From: Psychrobacter immobilis
Lineage (GTDB): Bacteria; Pseudomonadota; Gammaproteobacteria; Pseudomonadales; Moraxellaceae
Reading direction: 5' to 3'
DNA length: 64,000 nucleotides
NCBI RefSeq assembly: GCF_904846185.1
Contig: NZ_CAJGZQ010000013.1
Coordinates: 1-64,000, forward strand
Part shown: positions 19,121-28,895 of the stretch, piece by piece
How the letters are laid out: every line of letters begins with the position of its first letter
Numbering within the stretch: position 1 is the stretch's first letter
Translations under genes and position numbers: made by a program
The notes under the pieces: generated by a model
Databases searched by the model: none
The model's input: the letters and a program-made list of their open reading frames with translations, nothing else
What the model was told of the DNA's origin: nothing

Positions 19121-19157
19121 TAAAGCCTGAGCTAAGAACCTCTTAGCTCAGGCTTTA
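19121..19157. terminator. Strong bidirectional terminator
   Basis: A perfect 17-bp stem: TAAAGCCTGAGCTAAGA (19121-19137) with TCTTAGCTCAGGCTTTA (19141-19157), three-base loop. It lies between convergent genes and includes the last codons of the minus-strand small membrane protein. Confidence 0.88.
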
Positions 19158-19365
19158 TAACACCTAAAATAAACCAAATCACACTTGCGAGCCATATAAG
19201 CAAGACGTAAAAGCGAATTTGTTCGGCATTCCAATCTAGTGCAAACCACTCAATGAGGAAAAATGACTTCCACCCTTCTATCCATTTTGCGCCACCATAG
19301 CCAATAATCCACCAGCAATACAAGCTTTCTAAGATAAAAAGTAGACACCAGAGCCACAATGCCAT
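19132..19365 (-). CDS. Small two-helix membrane protein, unknown
   Basis: A 77-residue, tryptophan-rich protein with two likely transmembrane helices (about 3-22 and 52-70) and a short charged loop between. I do not recognise the family. It is probably real: a strong AGGAG ribosome site stands seven bases before its ATG, it begins 12 bp after the argB stop on the same strand, and it ends inside the terminator hairpin at 19121-19157. It is therefore probably the last gene of the argB transcript. Confidence 0.65.
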   Translation of the reverse strand: MALWLWCLLFILESLYCWWIIGYGGAKWIEGWKSFFLIEWFALDWNAEQIRFYVLLIWLASVIWFILGVIKPELRGS

Positions 19366-19377
19366 GATTTACTCCTG

Positions 19378-20301
<924 letters not shown>

Positions 20302-20374
20302 CTAAGTTATGGTATTAAAAAGTCATATTTTTATTTGACAGCAACTACTTTGACGGTAACTGTTTTGCTCAAAA

Positions 20375-22153
20375 CTATTCGGCAGGAATAGCGACAATTT
20401 GTTCCGCCAGTTTTTTATCAAATGGGCGACATAAAGCGGCAAATTTTGCTTGGATGTCGCGTAAGTCTTCTATGCTATCACCAGCAAAGCGTGCGGTAAG
20501 ATTGTGACTGGTGTTTGATTGGCGGAGCACCCCAAAACCATGGTCGAAATCCAAACGCACGCCATCAATACAGCTCAGCTTCGTCCCCACTGGCAATAAG
20601 CATTTGGCTTGCTTGGACGTCATATATTGCCGACTCATCGAACAACGGCAAAGCGATGGCTGGCTAGTAGCTATCCAATGATCACCAGAATCTTTTGCTA
20701 CAGTCGCTTCTACGAGTTGGCGTAAATACTGACAAAATTTGGTCAGCTGTTCGACGATAGCATCGTCTTTTTTAAGGGTTTTAGGCATCGGCAAATAATG
20801 ATCCGCTGTACTGACCATAGCAGGCAATTGCTCTGTAATATCAGTCAGAGATTTTTTACCGTGAGCATCGTAAGCCGCTAGCCAATGCAGCAATCGCAAG
20901 GCCGCGTACATGGCATCATCATAGATAATAAAGCGGCTATCGTTAAATATGAAATGCCCTGACAATTCACCCGCAAAGACAATTTGACCAGCAGACTGCT
21001 GCATCTGTCGGCGCATAAAGCTGCTGCCCGTTTTACTGAGCACAGGTGTTGCGCCAAGCTCAGACAAGAGGTTCGGTAGATGATGGGAGCATTTGATATC
21101 AAAAAGGATTTGAAAAGGCAGTTGTGAATGGACTGGGCTTTTATAACACAGCGTTTCAGGGTGTTCGGTCAGTGCCACTTGTGCTAATAAATATAGCAAG
21201 TGATCGGGCGTGACAACTTTACCGCTATTATCGACGATCATTAAGCGATCGCCATCGCCATCAAAAGCGATACCTATATCTGCTTGATGTTGACGCACAC
21301 TTCGCTGTAATTGTTTAAGACGGTGGGGTTCAGTGGGATCAGGATTGCCAGAGGGAAAACTGCCATCTGCGAGGTCATTAATCATGATGACCTGCTGGCA
21401 AAAATGCTCAAATAAACGCTGGGCGATATTACTGGTCGCCCCATGCATGCAGTCTATGACTACCACCACATCAAGGGTTTCAGATGGTTGTTGGTTATCT
21501 TTGGAGTGTTGTGTATTACAGGGATGGATTTGCTTAAAAACTTGCGCGATAGCCTCAATATAAGTCGTCACGACTTGTGTATCAGATAAATTAAACGGCT
21601 GATTACAAATAGATTTAGCAGTTGTATTTTTCAGCGTATTTTGAGCATCAATCTGTGCTTGAGCGTGATTGAGGTGGCAGGCATAGTTAGCCCGTGTTTT
21701 TTGCCAAAGCAACTGAATCTCTGCATGACTCGGAGATTGATGATTGACCAGCCATTTGATACCTAAAATATCTTTAGCAGAATGACTGGCGGTAACGATA
21801 ATGCCATGACCCGAGTATTGCTCTGCCCAAAAAACCATCATGGGGGTAGTAATTAACCCCAGCTGGATAACCTGTAAGCCATATTCAGTCAGTGTATTAG
21901 CCAATCTCTGAGCGATAATATCACTACCGAGACGCACATCATAACCAAGCACAATGATGGTTTTTTTGCGGTCAATACTTGGTTTTGGCAGGCAGGCTTT
22001 GGCAGGAGCTGCGGTTGAGTCGCAATCTGTGGCACTATAAAGCTGAGCAAATGCCTTGCCTAATGCTTGGATAAAATCCGTCGTAAAATGCTGGCGTGAA
22101 CCACGAATATCATAAGCACGAAATAAGCATTGCTGCGCAGCAAAAGACGGCAT
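20375..22153 (-). CDS. Phosphomannomutase/phosphoglucomutase (AlgC-like), enlarged
   Basis: A 592-residue alpha-D-phosphohexomutase, supplying mannose-1-P or glucose-1-P for surface polysaccharide. Family marks are the FRAYDIRG start, the phosphoserine loop VTASHSAKD (S123), the metal loop FDGDGDRL (D298, D300, D302), the sugar loop GELSGHFIF and the phosphate loop RQSNTSHNLTARF. It is over 100 residues longer than AlgC (463), mainly from inserts at about 40-62 and 150-222. The active-site loop has HS where most relatives have HNP. It sits between dut and argB; in Pseudomonas algC is also next to dut and argB. Confidence 0.88.
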   Translation of the reverse strand: MPSFAAQQCLFRAYDIRGSRQHFTTDFIQALGKAFAQLYSATDCDSTAAPAKACLPKPSIDRKKTIIVLGYDVRLGSDIIAQRLANTLTEYGLQVIQLGLITTPMMVFWAEQYSGHGIIVTASHSAKDILGIKWLVNHQSPSHAEIQLLWQKTRANYACHLNHAQAQIDAQNTLKNTTAKSICNQPFNLSDTQVVTTYIEAIAQVFKQIHPCNTQHSKDNQQPSETLDVVVVIDCMHGATSNIAQRLFEHFCQQVIMINDLADGSFPSGNPDPTEPHRLKQLQRSVRQHQADIGIAFDGDGDRLMIVDNSGKVVTPDHLLYLLAQVALTEHPETLCYKSPVHSQLPFQILFDIKCSHHLPNLLSELGATPVLSKTGSSFMRRQMQQSAGQIVFAGELSGHFIFNDSRFIIYDDAMYAALRLLHWLAAYDAHGKKSLTDITEQLPAMVSTADHYLPMPKTLKKDDAIVEQLTKFCQYLRQLVEATVAKDSGDHWIATSQPSLCRCSMSRQYMTSKQAKCLLPVGTKLSCIDGVRLDFDHGFGVLRQSNTSHNLTARFAGDSIEDLRDIQAKFAALCRPFDKKLAEQIVAIPAE

Positions 22154-22243
22154 CGCTTACTCTCCTTATGGCGTGATTCACGTGATGGTGATTTTGTGAT
22201 GACTAAAAGATAATTAACATGGCAAATCAGTAATGATAACTGA

Positions 22244-22708
22244 TTACTGGCGGCCTGAATGTCCAAAGCCGCCTGCACCGCGTGCACTGGTATCACTAAA
22301 TTCTGATACCACTTCAAACTCAGGGCGGGCAACGGGTACGACGACATATTGTGCCATACGTTCCGCAGGATTCAACACAAAGTCTTCATTACTACGATTC
22401 CAAATACTGACCATCAGCTCACCTTGATAATCGGCATCAATTAAGCCAACCAAATTACCCAAGACGATACCGTGCTTATGACCAAGACCTGAGCGCGGTA
22501 AAATCATCCCTGCAAAGTTAGGGTCTTGGATATAAACCGCCAAACCAGTACCAATTAAATGTGTGGCACCTGCTTTAATCGTCAATGGCTCATCAATACA
22601 AGCGCGCAAGTCGATACCAGCGCTGCCATCAGTGGCGCGTGTCGGTAACGAGAACGCTTTATCTTCAGTAATTTTAGGGTTTAATACTTTAACTTGTACA
22701 GCTTGCAT
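22244..22708 (-). CDS. dut: dUTP diphosphatase
   Basis: A 154-residue trimeric dUTPase that removes dUTP and provides dUMP for thymidylate synthesis. All five motifs are visible in order: [37 protein letters not shown] and the C-terminal [11 protein letters not shown] that closes over the active site. Length is typical. It is upstream of the AlgC-like gene with a 90-bp gap, in the dut-algC-argB order known from Pseudomonas. Confidence 0.96.
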   Translation of the reverse strand: MQAVQVKVLNPKITEDKAFSLPTRATDGSAGIDLRACIDEPLTIKAGATHLIGTGLAVYIQDPNFAGMILPRSGLGHKHGIVLGNLVGLIDADYQGELMVSIWNRSNEDFVLNPAERMAQYVVVPVARPEFEVVSEFSDTSARGAGGFGHSGRQ

Positions 22709-22786
22709 AACGCACTCACTTAACGGTTGGATAGTTTCTAAATAATATTGTTTCTAAATAATATAGTATTAACGTTGGCTATGTGA

Positions 22787-24190
22787 TTATAGTATCAACA
22801 CACTCGCCAAACCCAAGAATGACATAAAGCCGACGATATCCGTCACGGTGGTTAAGATAACCGAGGCGGATAGGGCAGGGTCAATATTCATGCGTTTTAG
22901 GAGCAGTGGAATACTAATGCCTGACACATTGGCGGCGGTCATATTAATGGCAATGGCAAAACCAATGACGGCACTGATTTTAATGTCATGAAACCATAGT
23001 TGGGCAATAATCGCCATGATTATCGCCCATATGATACCGTTTATCGCGCCAACCCACAGCTCTTTATTTAATAACCACAAACGGTTGGAACCACCGATTT
23101 GACCCATCGCCATACCACGAATAACCACAGTTAATGTCTGAGACCCAGCAATACCGCCCATACTCGCAACCACAGGCATGAGTATCGCCAGCGCCACCAC
23201 TTTTGCCAGTACCGCCTCGAACTGACCAATCACAGCCGCCGCCAATAAGGCGGTACACAGGTTAATGCCTAGCCAAATACTGCGGCTTTTGGCACTGGTT
23301 AAAATAGGCGCAAACAGCTCTTCATCTTGGCTGACACCTGCGAGATTTTTCATGGTGCTATCGACATCATCTTGGATAATTTCCATGATGTCCTCGCCAT
23401 TTAACTGACCGACCAACTCACCATGGCTATTAATAACGGGGGCAAAACGAATATCCTCTGAGCGAAAAATCGCTGCGGCATCTTGAATGTCTAAGCGATC
23501 GTTAATAGTAATGGCGTTATCAATCAATTCTGAGACTAAGGTAGTTTGATCATGTTTAATCAAATCGACCAGACTGAGCAGCCCGAGTAATTGTTGGCTT
23601 TGATCGACGACCAGCAGCTCTTGGCTTTCATCATCGAGCAAATCGTCATTTTCTCGTAGCCAGTTTTGTACTTCTGCAAGGGTGATATCATCCCTGATCT
23701 GAATGAGGTCAGGATCCATATAACGACCGACTTCCCAGTCAGCATAGGTGTCAAGCTTGTTGACCTGCACTCGGATGTCTTCATCCAAGGTTGCCATGAC
23801 CGAGGTACGCACACTTTCGGTGACAGTATCTAAAATCTCAGAGATGTCTTGCGCATCAAGGTCTTGAGTAAATAAGGAAATATCTTTCGATGAGACGTTT
23901 TCTAACAGCGGCTGGCGTGTATCAAACTCTAACTCGGCAAGCACTTCGCCTTTGATGTTTTCTGGTACTTGTGCCCAAATCAATAAGCGATTTTGGCTAG
24001 GGAACGATTCTAATAGGCTCGCAATCTCATATTTGGACTGCTTTTCTAAAAACTCAGTAATCGCCTCGTAAGCCTTGTCAGCAACCAAACTTTGCAGGTA
24101 TAGAAGCTTATATTCGCCGCTATACTCTGCCGGATTATAATCTCCCTGTAGCGTAGATGGTCGTTCCTGATCAGGCATAGGGGTAGGCAT
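22787..24190 (-). CDS. mgtE: MgtE-type magnesium channel
   Basis: A 467-residue magnesium transporter of the MgtE family. It has a soluble N-terminal helical domain (to about 140), a pair of CBS domains (about 140-265) that sense cytoplasmic magnesium, a connecting helix, and five C-terminal transmembrane helices including the PVVASMGGIAGSQT pore segment. I start at the ATG at 24190 (MPTPMPDQERPS); the 13 codons upstream are hydrophobic and out of keeping with the family. Monocistronic on the minus strand, between rep and dut. Confidence 0.92.
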   Translation of the reverse strand: MPTPMPDQERPSTLQGDYNPAEYSGEYKLLYLQSLVADKAYEAITEFLEKQSKYEIASLLESFPSQNRLLIWAQVPENIKGEVLAELEFDTRQPLLENVSSKDISLFTQDLDAQDISEILDTVTESVRTSVMATLDEDIRVQVNKLDTYADWEVGRYMDPDLIQIRDDITLAEVQNWLRENDDLLDDESQELLVVDQSQQLLGLLSLVDLIKHDQTTLVSELIDNAITINDRLDIQDAAAIFRSEDIRFAPVINSHGELVGQLNGEDIMEIIQDDVDSTMKNLAGVSQDEELFAPILTSAKSRSIWLGINLCTALLAAAVIGQFEAVLAKVVALAILMPVVASMGGIAGSQTLTVVIRGMAMGQIGGSNRLWLLNKELWVGAINGIIWAIIMAIIAQLWFHDIKISAVIGFAIAINMTAANVSGISIPLLLKRMNIDPALSASVILTTVTDIVGFMSFLGLASVLIL

Positions 24191-24302
24191 AAAGGTTCCA
24201 AAGTTTTTAAAAAGTATAAATAATAACAAACACTAAAATGTCGAATAAGTGCTAATTTCTCATGTCGCTAACTGGTGATGCTCTCAAGCGCTGAGCCAAA
24301 CG

Positions 24303-26336
24303 CTAACGATTACCCAATAAAGCGCGAATATTAGCCAAGTATTCATCAGCAACGGCTTCAGGGTCTTTAGTCGCTTTTTTCTTTTTTGCCTTGGCTGGCC
24401 AGTCGATATGCTCTTCTGGTAACTCATCTAAAAAGCGCGATTCAGAAGTGACACGCATCTGACCGCCCGCACGGCGCTGAGTCGCTAGCGTCAATGTCAG
24501 CTCTCGACGCGCACGAGTAATGCCGACATACATCAAGCGCCGTTCTTCTTCGACCGTCTCGCTTAGGATAGAATTGCGGTGCGGTAGCATTTCTTCCTCA
24601 AGCCCCATGATATACACAAAATCAAATTCCAAACCTTTTGCTGCATGCAAGGTCATCAAGTTAACCTTGTTGGTATTTTCTTCTTCTTGCTGTTGCTCGA
24701 GCATATCCAGCAACACCAGCTTACGAATGATGGTATCAATGGTGCGATCTTCGTCTTCTTCAGCGCGATTAATCAGCGATTGAATACTAGTGTAGAGCAT
24801 ATCAATATTATCGATACGGTTTTTTTCTTGTTGTGGGGTTTTGGCGTCGCTACGCACAAAGTCGATATAACCCGTTTCATCAATCATTTGACGAACGATA
24901 GGCACAGGGTCAGGATGCTGATCCAGCTCACGCGTATAATGTTCAATAAACTCACCGAACTCCTTTATCGTACCATAAGCCTTCGACGGTAAAACATGCG
25001 CAAGCCCTGCATGCGTACAAGAAGCGAGTAGCGAGATGCTATGCTCTTGTGAAAATAAGCCTAACTTTTCTAGCGTTGCTGGTCCCATACCGCGCTTAGG
25101 CGTATTAATAATGCGCAAAAATGCACTGTCATCTTCAGGGTTCAGAATCAAACGCAGATAGCCCATGATGTCTTTAATTTCACTACGCGCAAAGAACGAC
25201 TGACCACCCGACAACTTATAAGGCACTTGCAATTGACGCAACTGCGCCTCTAGCATGCGCGCCTGAAAGTTACTACGATATAGAACCGCATACTGCTCCC
25301 ACTCATTACCGAAACGCAGTTTATGAGTGACAATCTCTTTTGCCACACGCTCAGACTCATCATCATCGTTACGACAGTTAATAATGCGAATTTTTTCGCC
25401 TTGACCTTTATCTGACCAGAGTTTCTTTTCAAATAAATGCTCGTTATTGGTAATAACGGCATTGGCAGAGGTCAAAATACGCGTGGTCGAGCGATAGTTT
25501 TGCTCAAGCATGACGATTTTGAGTTTTGGGAAATCTTCTTTAAGTAGCGCCATGTTTTCTGGTTTTGCACCGCGCCACGCATAGATAGATTGATCGTCAT
25601 CGCCCACGACAGTAAAACGCCCTTGCGGTCCGACTAAGTATTTAATCATCTCATACTGGGCGGTGTTGGTATCTTGATATTCATCGACGAGCAAGTAACG
25701 AATACGGTTTTGCCATTTATCGCGCAGCTCTCTGTTTTCACGTAATATCTTGGTCGGCAGGACAATCAAATCATCGAAATCAACGGCGTTATAAGCACGC
25801 AAATTGCGCTCATATAAGGCATAGAGGGTCGCAAAAATCATGTCTTCTGGATCGTCTAAGGTTTCCATCGCCTTATCTGGTTCAATCAGATCGTTTTTCC
25901 AGTCAGAAATCATTTTAATGGCTTTGCCGACCAATTCACGACTTTCAGCGCCGCTTAAATTGTCGCGCATCATCAGCTCCATCAGCAAACGCTTACTGTC
26001 GTCGCTGTCCATAATGGAGAAGTTACCTTTGAGCGGGGTATGAATCAGCTCATAACGTAAAAACTGTAGCCCAAATTGGTGAAAGGTAGACACCGTCAGC
26101 CCGCGAGTTTTTTCACTCGGCAGCAATTTACTGACACGGGCTTTCATCTCGCGCGCCGCTTTATTGGTAAAAGTCACCGCGGTAATGCGCTCGGCTGGCA
26201 TATTGCATTCTTCGATTAGATACGCAATCTTGCGGGTAATCACCGATGTCTTACCGGAGCCGGCACCTGCTAGCACAAGCAATGGACCGGATACGTAAAG
26301 CATCGCTTCTTGTTGTTTGGGATTAAGTTGACTCAT
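24303..26336 (-). CDS. rep: ATP-dependent DNA helicase Rep
   Basis: A 677-residue superfamily 1A 3'-5' helicase that helps replication forks through obstacles. Motif I is LAGAGSGKT (22-30), Ia FTNKAAREMK, II VDEYQDTN, III DDDQSIYAWRGA, VI VGITRARREL. Length and the start LNPKQQEA agree with Rep (E. coli 673) rather than the longer UvrD. I use the ATG at 26336, with CAGGT upstream, rather than a start 12 codons earlier. Confidence 0.93.
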   Translation of the reverse strand: MSQLNPKQQEAMLYVSGPLLVLAGAGSGKTSVITRKIAYLIEECNMPAERITAVTFTNKAAREMKARVSKLLPSEKTRGLTVSTFHQFGLQFLRYELIHTPLKGNFSIMDSDDSKRLLMELMMRDNLSGAESRELVGKAIKMISDWKNDLIEPDKAMETLDDPEDMIFATLYALYERNLRAYNAVDFDDLIVLPTKILRENRELRDKWQNRIRYLLVDEYQDTNTAQYEMIKYLVGPQGRFTVVGDDDQSIYAWRGAKPENMALLKEDFPKLKIVMLEQNYRSTTRILTSANAVITNNEHLFEKKLWSDKGQGEKIRIINCRNDDDESERVAKEIVTHKLRFGNEWEQYAVLYRSNFQARMLEAQLRQLQVPYKLSGGQSFFARSEIKDIMGYLRLILNPEDDSAFLRIINTPKRGMGPATLEKLGLFSQEHSISLLASCTHAGLAHVLPSKAYGTIKEFGEFIEHYTRELDQHPDPVPIVRQMIDETGYIDFVRSDAKTPQQEKNRIDNIDMLYTSIQSLINRAEEDEDRTIDTIIRKLVLLDMLEQQQEEENTNKVNLMTLHAAKGLEFDFVYIMGLEEEMLPHRNSILSETVEEERRLMYVGITRARRELTLTLATQRRAGGQMRVTSESRFLDELPEEHIDWPAKAKKKKATKDPEAVADEYLANIRALLGNR

Positions 26337-27237
26337 AAGGTGACCTGTAAGACAAAAGCAAAAAGAAAGCAAAAAAGGCGAGTGTTGATATCAAGCGTTG
26401 CTCAGTGAGATAAAAAAGGCACGTATGAGGCAGATCGATAGCGCAACATAGCATTATAGCTTGTTGCATCATCTCGATATCAAAACATGGCGTCGATAAG
26501 GTTAATCAACCTATCCGCTAATCACGCTCATGACCATTAATATTTTGTGACAATTAATCAAGAGCGCCATCGTTAAAACAGCCGCTGATACTACCATGCA
26601 ATTAGGCGGGTTATTATAAAGCAAAAACCGTCACATTGGGGAGGAGTTCAAGGATCGGCACCCAGTAAAAAAGCGTTAATTTTTCGTGACTTATACTATA
26701 TATACTAGCGTCCATTCAAAAATGTGGATTTGGGCTTAATATAAGGTAACGTCTATATCATAATTTATGGCAAAAAAAACATGTTTCTTTCACCTATAAA
26801 GTGACCGTTCAATACAGTTAAAAACTAGCTTTTAGGCACTGATATGCGTATAGTACGTAAATAATTTATGCCAGTTGTCTCGTCATTGTTGACCACGTGT
26901 AATGAGCTATTAAATCAATTAAATAAACTATCGAATATGATATTGATTTAATACGTTGATCTTACGTTGTTAGAAGATGCGTTAGGCGACCAGCCTTTCT
27001 CCGTTATATATCGGAGTATCTATAGTTGGTCATGTCTGACATCGTCGTCAATAAGCTTGATAATTGGTTATTACCAGCACAGTATCTATATGAGCCATTG
27101 AGTCATTGAGTTATTAAGACCCAATGGCAGTTACTTTGTGTTTTCGTCTGCGTTATGCCAGTCGCTATTACCACTCTATAGTTTGTGAGTATGTGCGCTG
27201 CGCTTGACACTCGATTGGGTGAGGAGCACGTATTATC
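26337..27237. promoter_or_regulatory. Long divergent intergenic region upstream of the nuo operon
   Basis: About 900 bp with no convincing gene on either strand. It must carry the rep promoter (minus) and the nuo promoter (plus). Structures seen: a perfect inverted repeat TTAAATCAAT (26910-26919) / ATTGATTTAA (26942-26951); a nested hairpin with GACCA (26988-26992) / TGGTC (27027-27031) enclosing CTCCG/CGGAG; and three head-to-tail 8-mers TGAGYYAT at 27091-27114. A TATACT at 26692-26697 is a possible -10 without a good -35. GAGGAG stands before nuoA. Confidence 0.5.
27091..27114 (+). repeat. Three tandem 8-bp repeats (TGAGYYAT)
   Basis: TGAGCCAT, TGAGTCAT and TGAGTTAT follow one another without spacers 120 bp before nuoA. 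Short enough to be chance, but they lie in the presumed nuo leader. Confidence 0.4.
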
Positions 27238-27861
27238 ATGTCTGCTTTTAATTGGTCAGCCATTGCTTTTATCTTAGCCGCCATTGGGCTAGTGGTCTTT
27301 ATGCTGGTTGTGCCGCGTTTGCTTGGCGGTCGCTCTCAGGGCTCACAAAAAGAAGAAGTATTTGAAGCGGGTGTTGTCGGAGCTGGCAACGCCCGTATTC
27401 GTTTGTCTGCCAAATTCTATTTGGTGGCAATCTTCTTCGTTATCTTTGATTTAGAAGCGCTATATTTATACGCTTATGCCGTTTCAGTACGTGAAGCAGG
27501 CTGGCTGGGCTTCGCTGCTGCCGCGATATTCATTACCATCTTGATTATAGGCTTGGTATACGAGCTCAGTCTGGGTGCGATGAATTGGGCACCATCGGAC
27601 AAGCGCCGCAAGCAACCACGTCTATATGCAGCTCCAGCAGGTTTTAATTTGGCAGATATTACGCAGTTTGATGGAGTCGATGAGCTGATGGTCGATCCAA
27701 CTGGCAAGATACCAGCCCAGTCTTCAGGGCAGATTAATGTCTCGAACAATATCGAGACCAACCGTCGTCACTTGCAAAATATCGATCATATTAATACTAC
27801 TGGTAATGTGACTTCCATGGATTTTGCCACATCTGCGCAACAAGACAAAGTCAAACGCTAA
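27238..27861 (+). CDS. nuoA: NADH-quinone oxidoreductase subunit A, C-terminally extended
   Basis: A 207-residue membrane subunit of complex I. The core has three transmembrane helices (about 5-25, 60-85, 92-115) and the conserved loop QKEEVFEAGVVGAGNARIRLSAKFYLVA. The typical protein is 120-147 residues; here about 80 hydrophilic residues follow the last helix, beginning with DKRRKQPR and ending Asp/Asn/Gln-rich. First gene of nuoA-N; GAGGAG is the likely ribosome site, at a rather long spacing. Confidence 0.93.
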   Translation: MSAFNWSAIAFILAAIGLVVFMLVVPRLLGGRSQGSQKEEVFEAGVVGAGNARIRLSAKFYLVAIFFVIFDLEALYLYAYAVSVREAGWLGFAAAAIFITILIIGLVYELSLGAMNWAPSDKRRKQPRLYAAPAGFNLADITQFDGVDELMVDPTGKIPAQSSGQINVSNNIETNRRHLQNIDHINTTGNVTSMDFATSAQQDKVKR

Positions 27862-27981
27862 TCGCTTTTGACGGTCTTGTGGCACGTTACTGCAAAATGG
27901 TCGCCTATTAATAATAGAAGTTAAGGCGATAGCGGAAGCAAGATGATTGCTGCGCTTCGCCTAATATAAAGGTTGTATGTT

Positions 27982-28650
27982 ATGAAATACACATTAACAA
28001 AAGCCAACCCTGATGCAGATGTCTACCCTGCACAGACCAGTCAAACGGTCAATGACCCTATCGAAGACGAAGTGAATAAAAACGTCTTTATGGGTCGTCT
28101 CGAAGACCTCGTCCATTCAACAGCAAACTGGGGGCGCAAGCACTCACTATGGCCATTTAACTTTGGTACCTCTTGCTGTTACGTCGAATATGCCACTACC
28201 TTAACCGCTGTTCATGACTTATCACGCTTTGGTGCTGAGGTTATTCGTGCCTCGCCTCGTCAGGCAGATGTCATGATCGTCGCCGGTACGTGTTTTGTCA
28301 AAATGGCACCTGTTATTCAACGTCTTTATGAGCAAATGCTTGAGCCAAAATGGGTTATCTCGATGGGTGCCTGTGCCAACTCTGGCGGTATGTATGATAT
28401 CTATTCGGTCGTGCAAGGCGTGGATAAAATTATCCCTGTTGATGTCTATGTGCCCGGTTGTCCGCCGCGTCCAGAAGCGTTGATCCAAGGCTTGATGTTG
28501 CTGCAAGAGTCGATTACTAAAGAGCGTCGCCCGCTAGGTATTCATGTCAATGATCAGGGTATCTATCAGCCACAAATGACGCCTGAGCGTGACCGTAAGC
28601 AAGCAGATCGTATCGCTGTGAAAAACTTGCGTAGCCCAGACAGTATTTAA
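27982..28650 (+). CDS. nuoB: NADH-quinone oxidoreductase subunit B
   Basis: A 222-residue peripheral-arm subunit carrying iron-sulfur cluster N2, the last electron carrier before quinone. Ligands are C65 and C66 in [10 protein letters not shown]131 in [11 protein letters not shown] and C160 in [10 protein letters not shown], spaced as in E. coli NuoB. I take the ATG at 27982, nine bases after AAAGG, not the TTG at 27973 that lies directly on that ribosome site. A 245-bp gap containing a tandem repeat array separates it from nuoCD. Confidence 0.96.
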   Translation: MKYTLTKANPDADVYPAQTSQTVNDPIEDEVNKNVFMGRLEDLVHSTANWGRKHSLWPFNFGTSCCYVEYATTLTAVHDLSRFGAEVIRASPRQADVMIVAGTCFVKMAPVIQRLYEQMLEPKWVISMGACANSGGMYDIYSVVQGVDKIIPVDVYVPGCPPRPEALIQGLMLLQESITKERRPLGIHVNDQGIYQPQMTPERDRKQADRIAVKNLRSPDSI

Positions 28651-28760
28651 TCAACGAGCCTGTAGCCAAACTGCATGTGAGAAACAGAATTTAGGCATAA
28701 ATTATTTGGCTATATCATGTTTTAGTTTGGCTCAATCATACATAATCCGTAAAAGTGCTC

Positions 28761-28880
28761 AGTACGCATATATTCATCGTAGTTCGCTTATGTTTAGCGT
28801 AGTTCAGTTATGATTAACATGGTTCAGTTATGATTAATATAGCTCGGTTAGGCTCAACATAGCTCAATGATGATTAATGA
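28761..28880 (+). repeat. Six tandem 20-bp repeats between nuoB and nuoCD
   Basis: Exactly in-register 20-bp units begin at 28761, 28781, 28801, 28821, 28841 and 28861. Units 3 and 4 (28801 and 28821) are nearly identical, differing at 3 of 20 bases; the consensus is about AGTTCAGTTATGATTAACAT. The outer units are more diverged; the first matches the second at 15 of 20. There are no spacers, so it is not a CRISPR. The array ends at the ribosome binding site of nuoCD (AAGGA, 28880-28884). Confidence 0.85.
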
Positions 28881-28895
28881 AGGAATACATCATTC

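Noticed and set aside
28761..28880. CRISPR-like array
   Set aside because: The 20-bp units are contiguous with no spacers and are degenerate; it is a tandem repeat.
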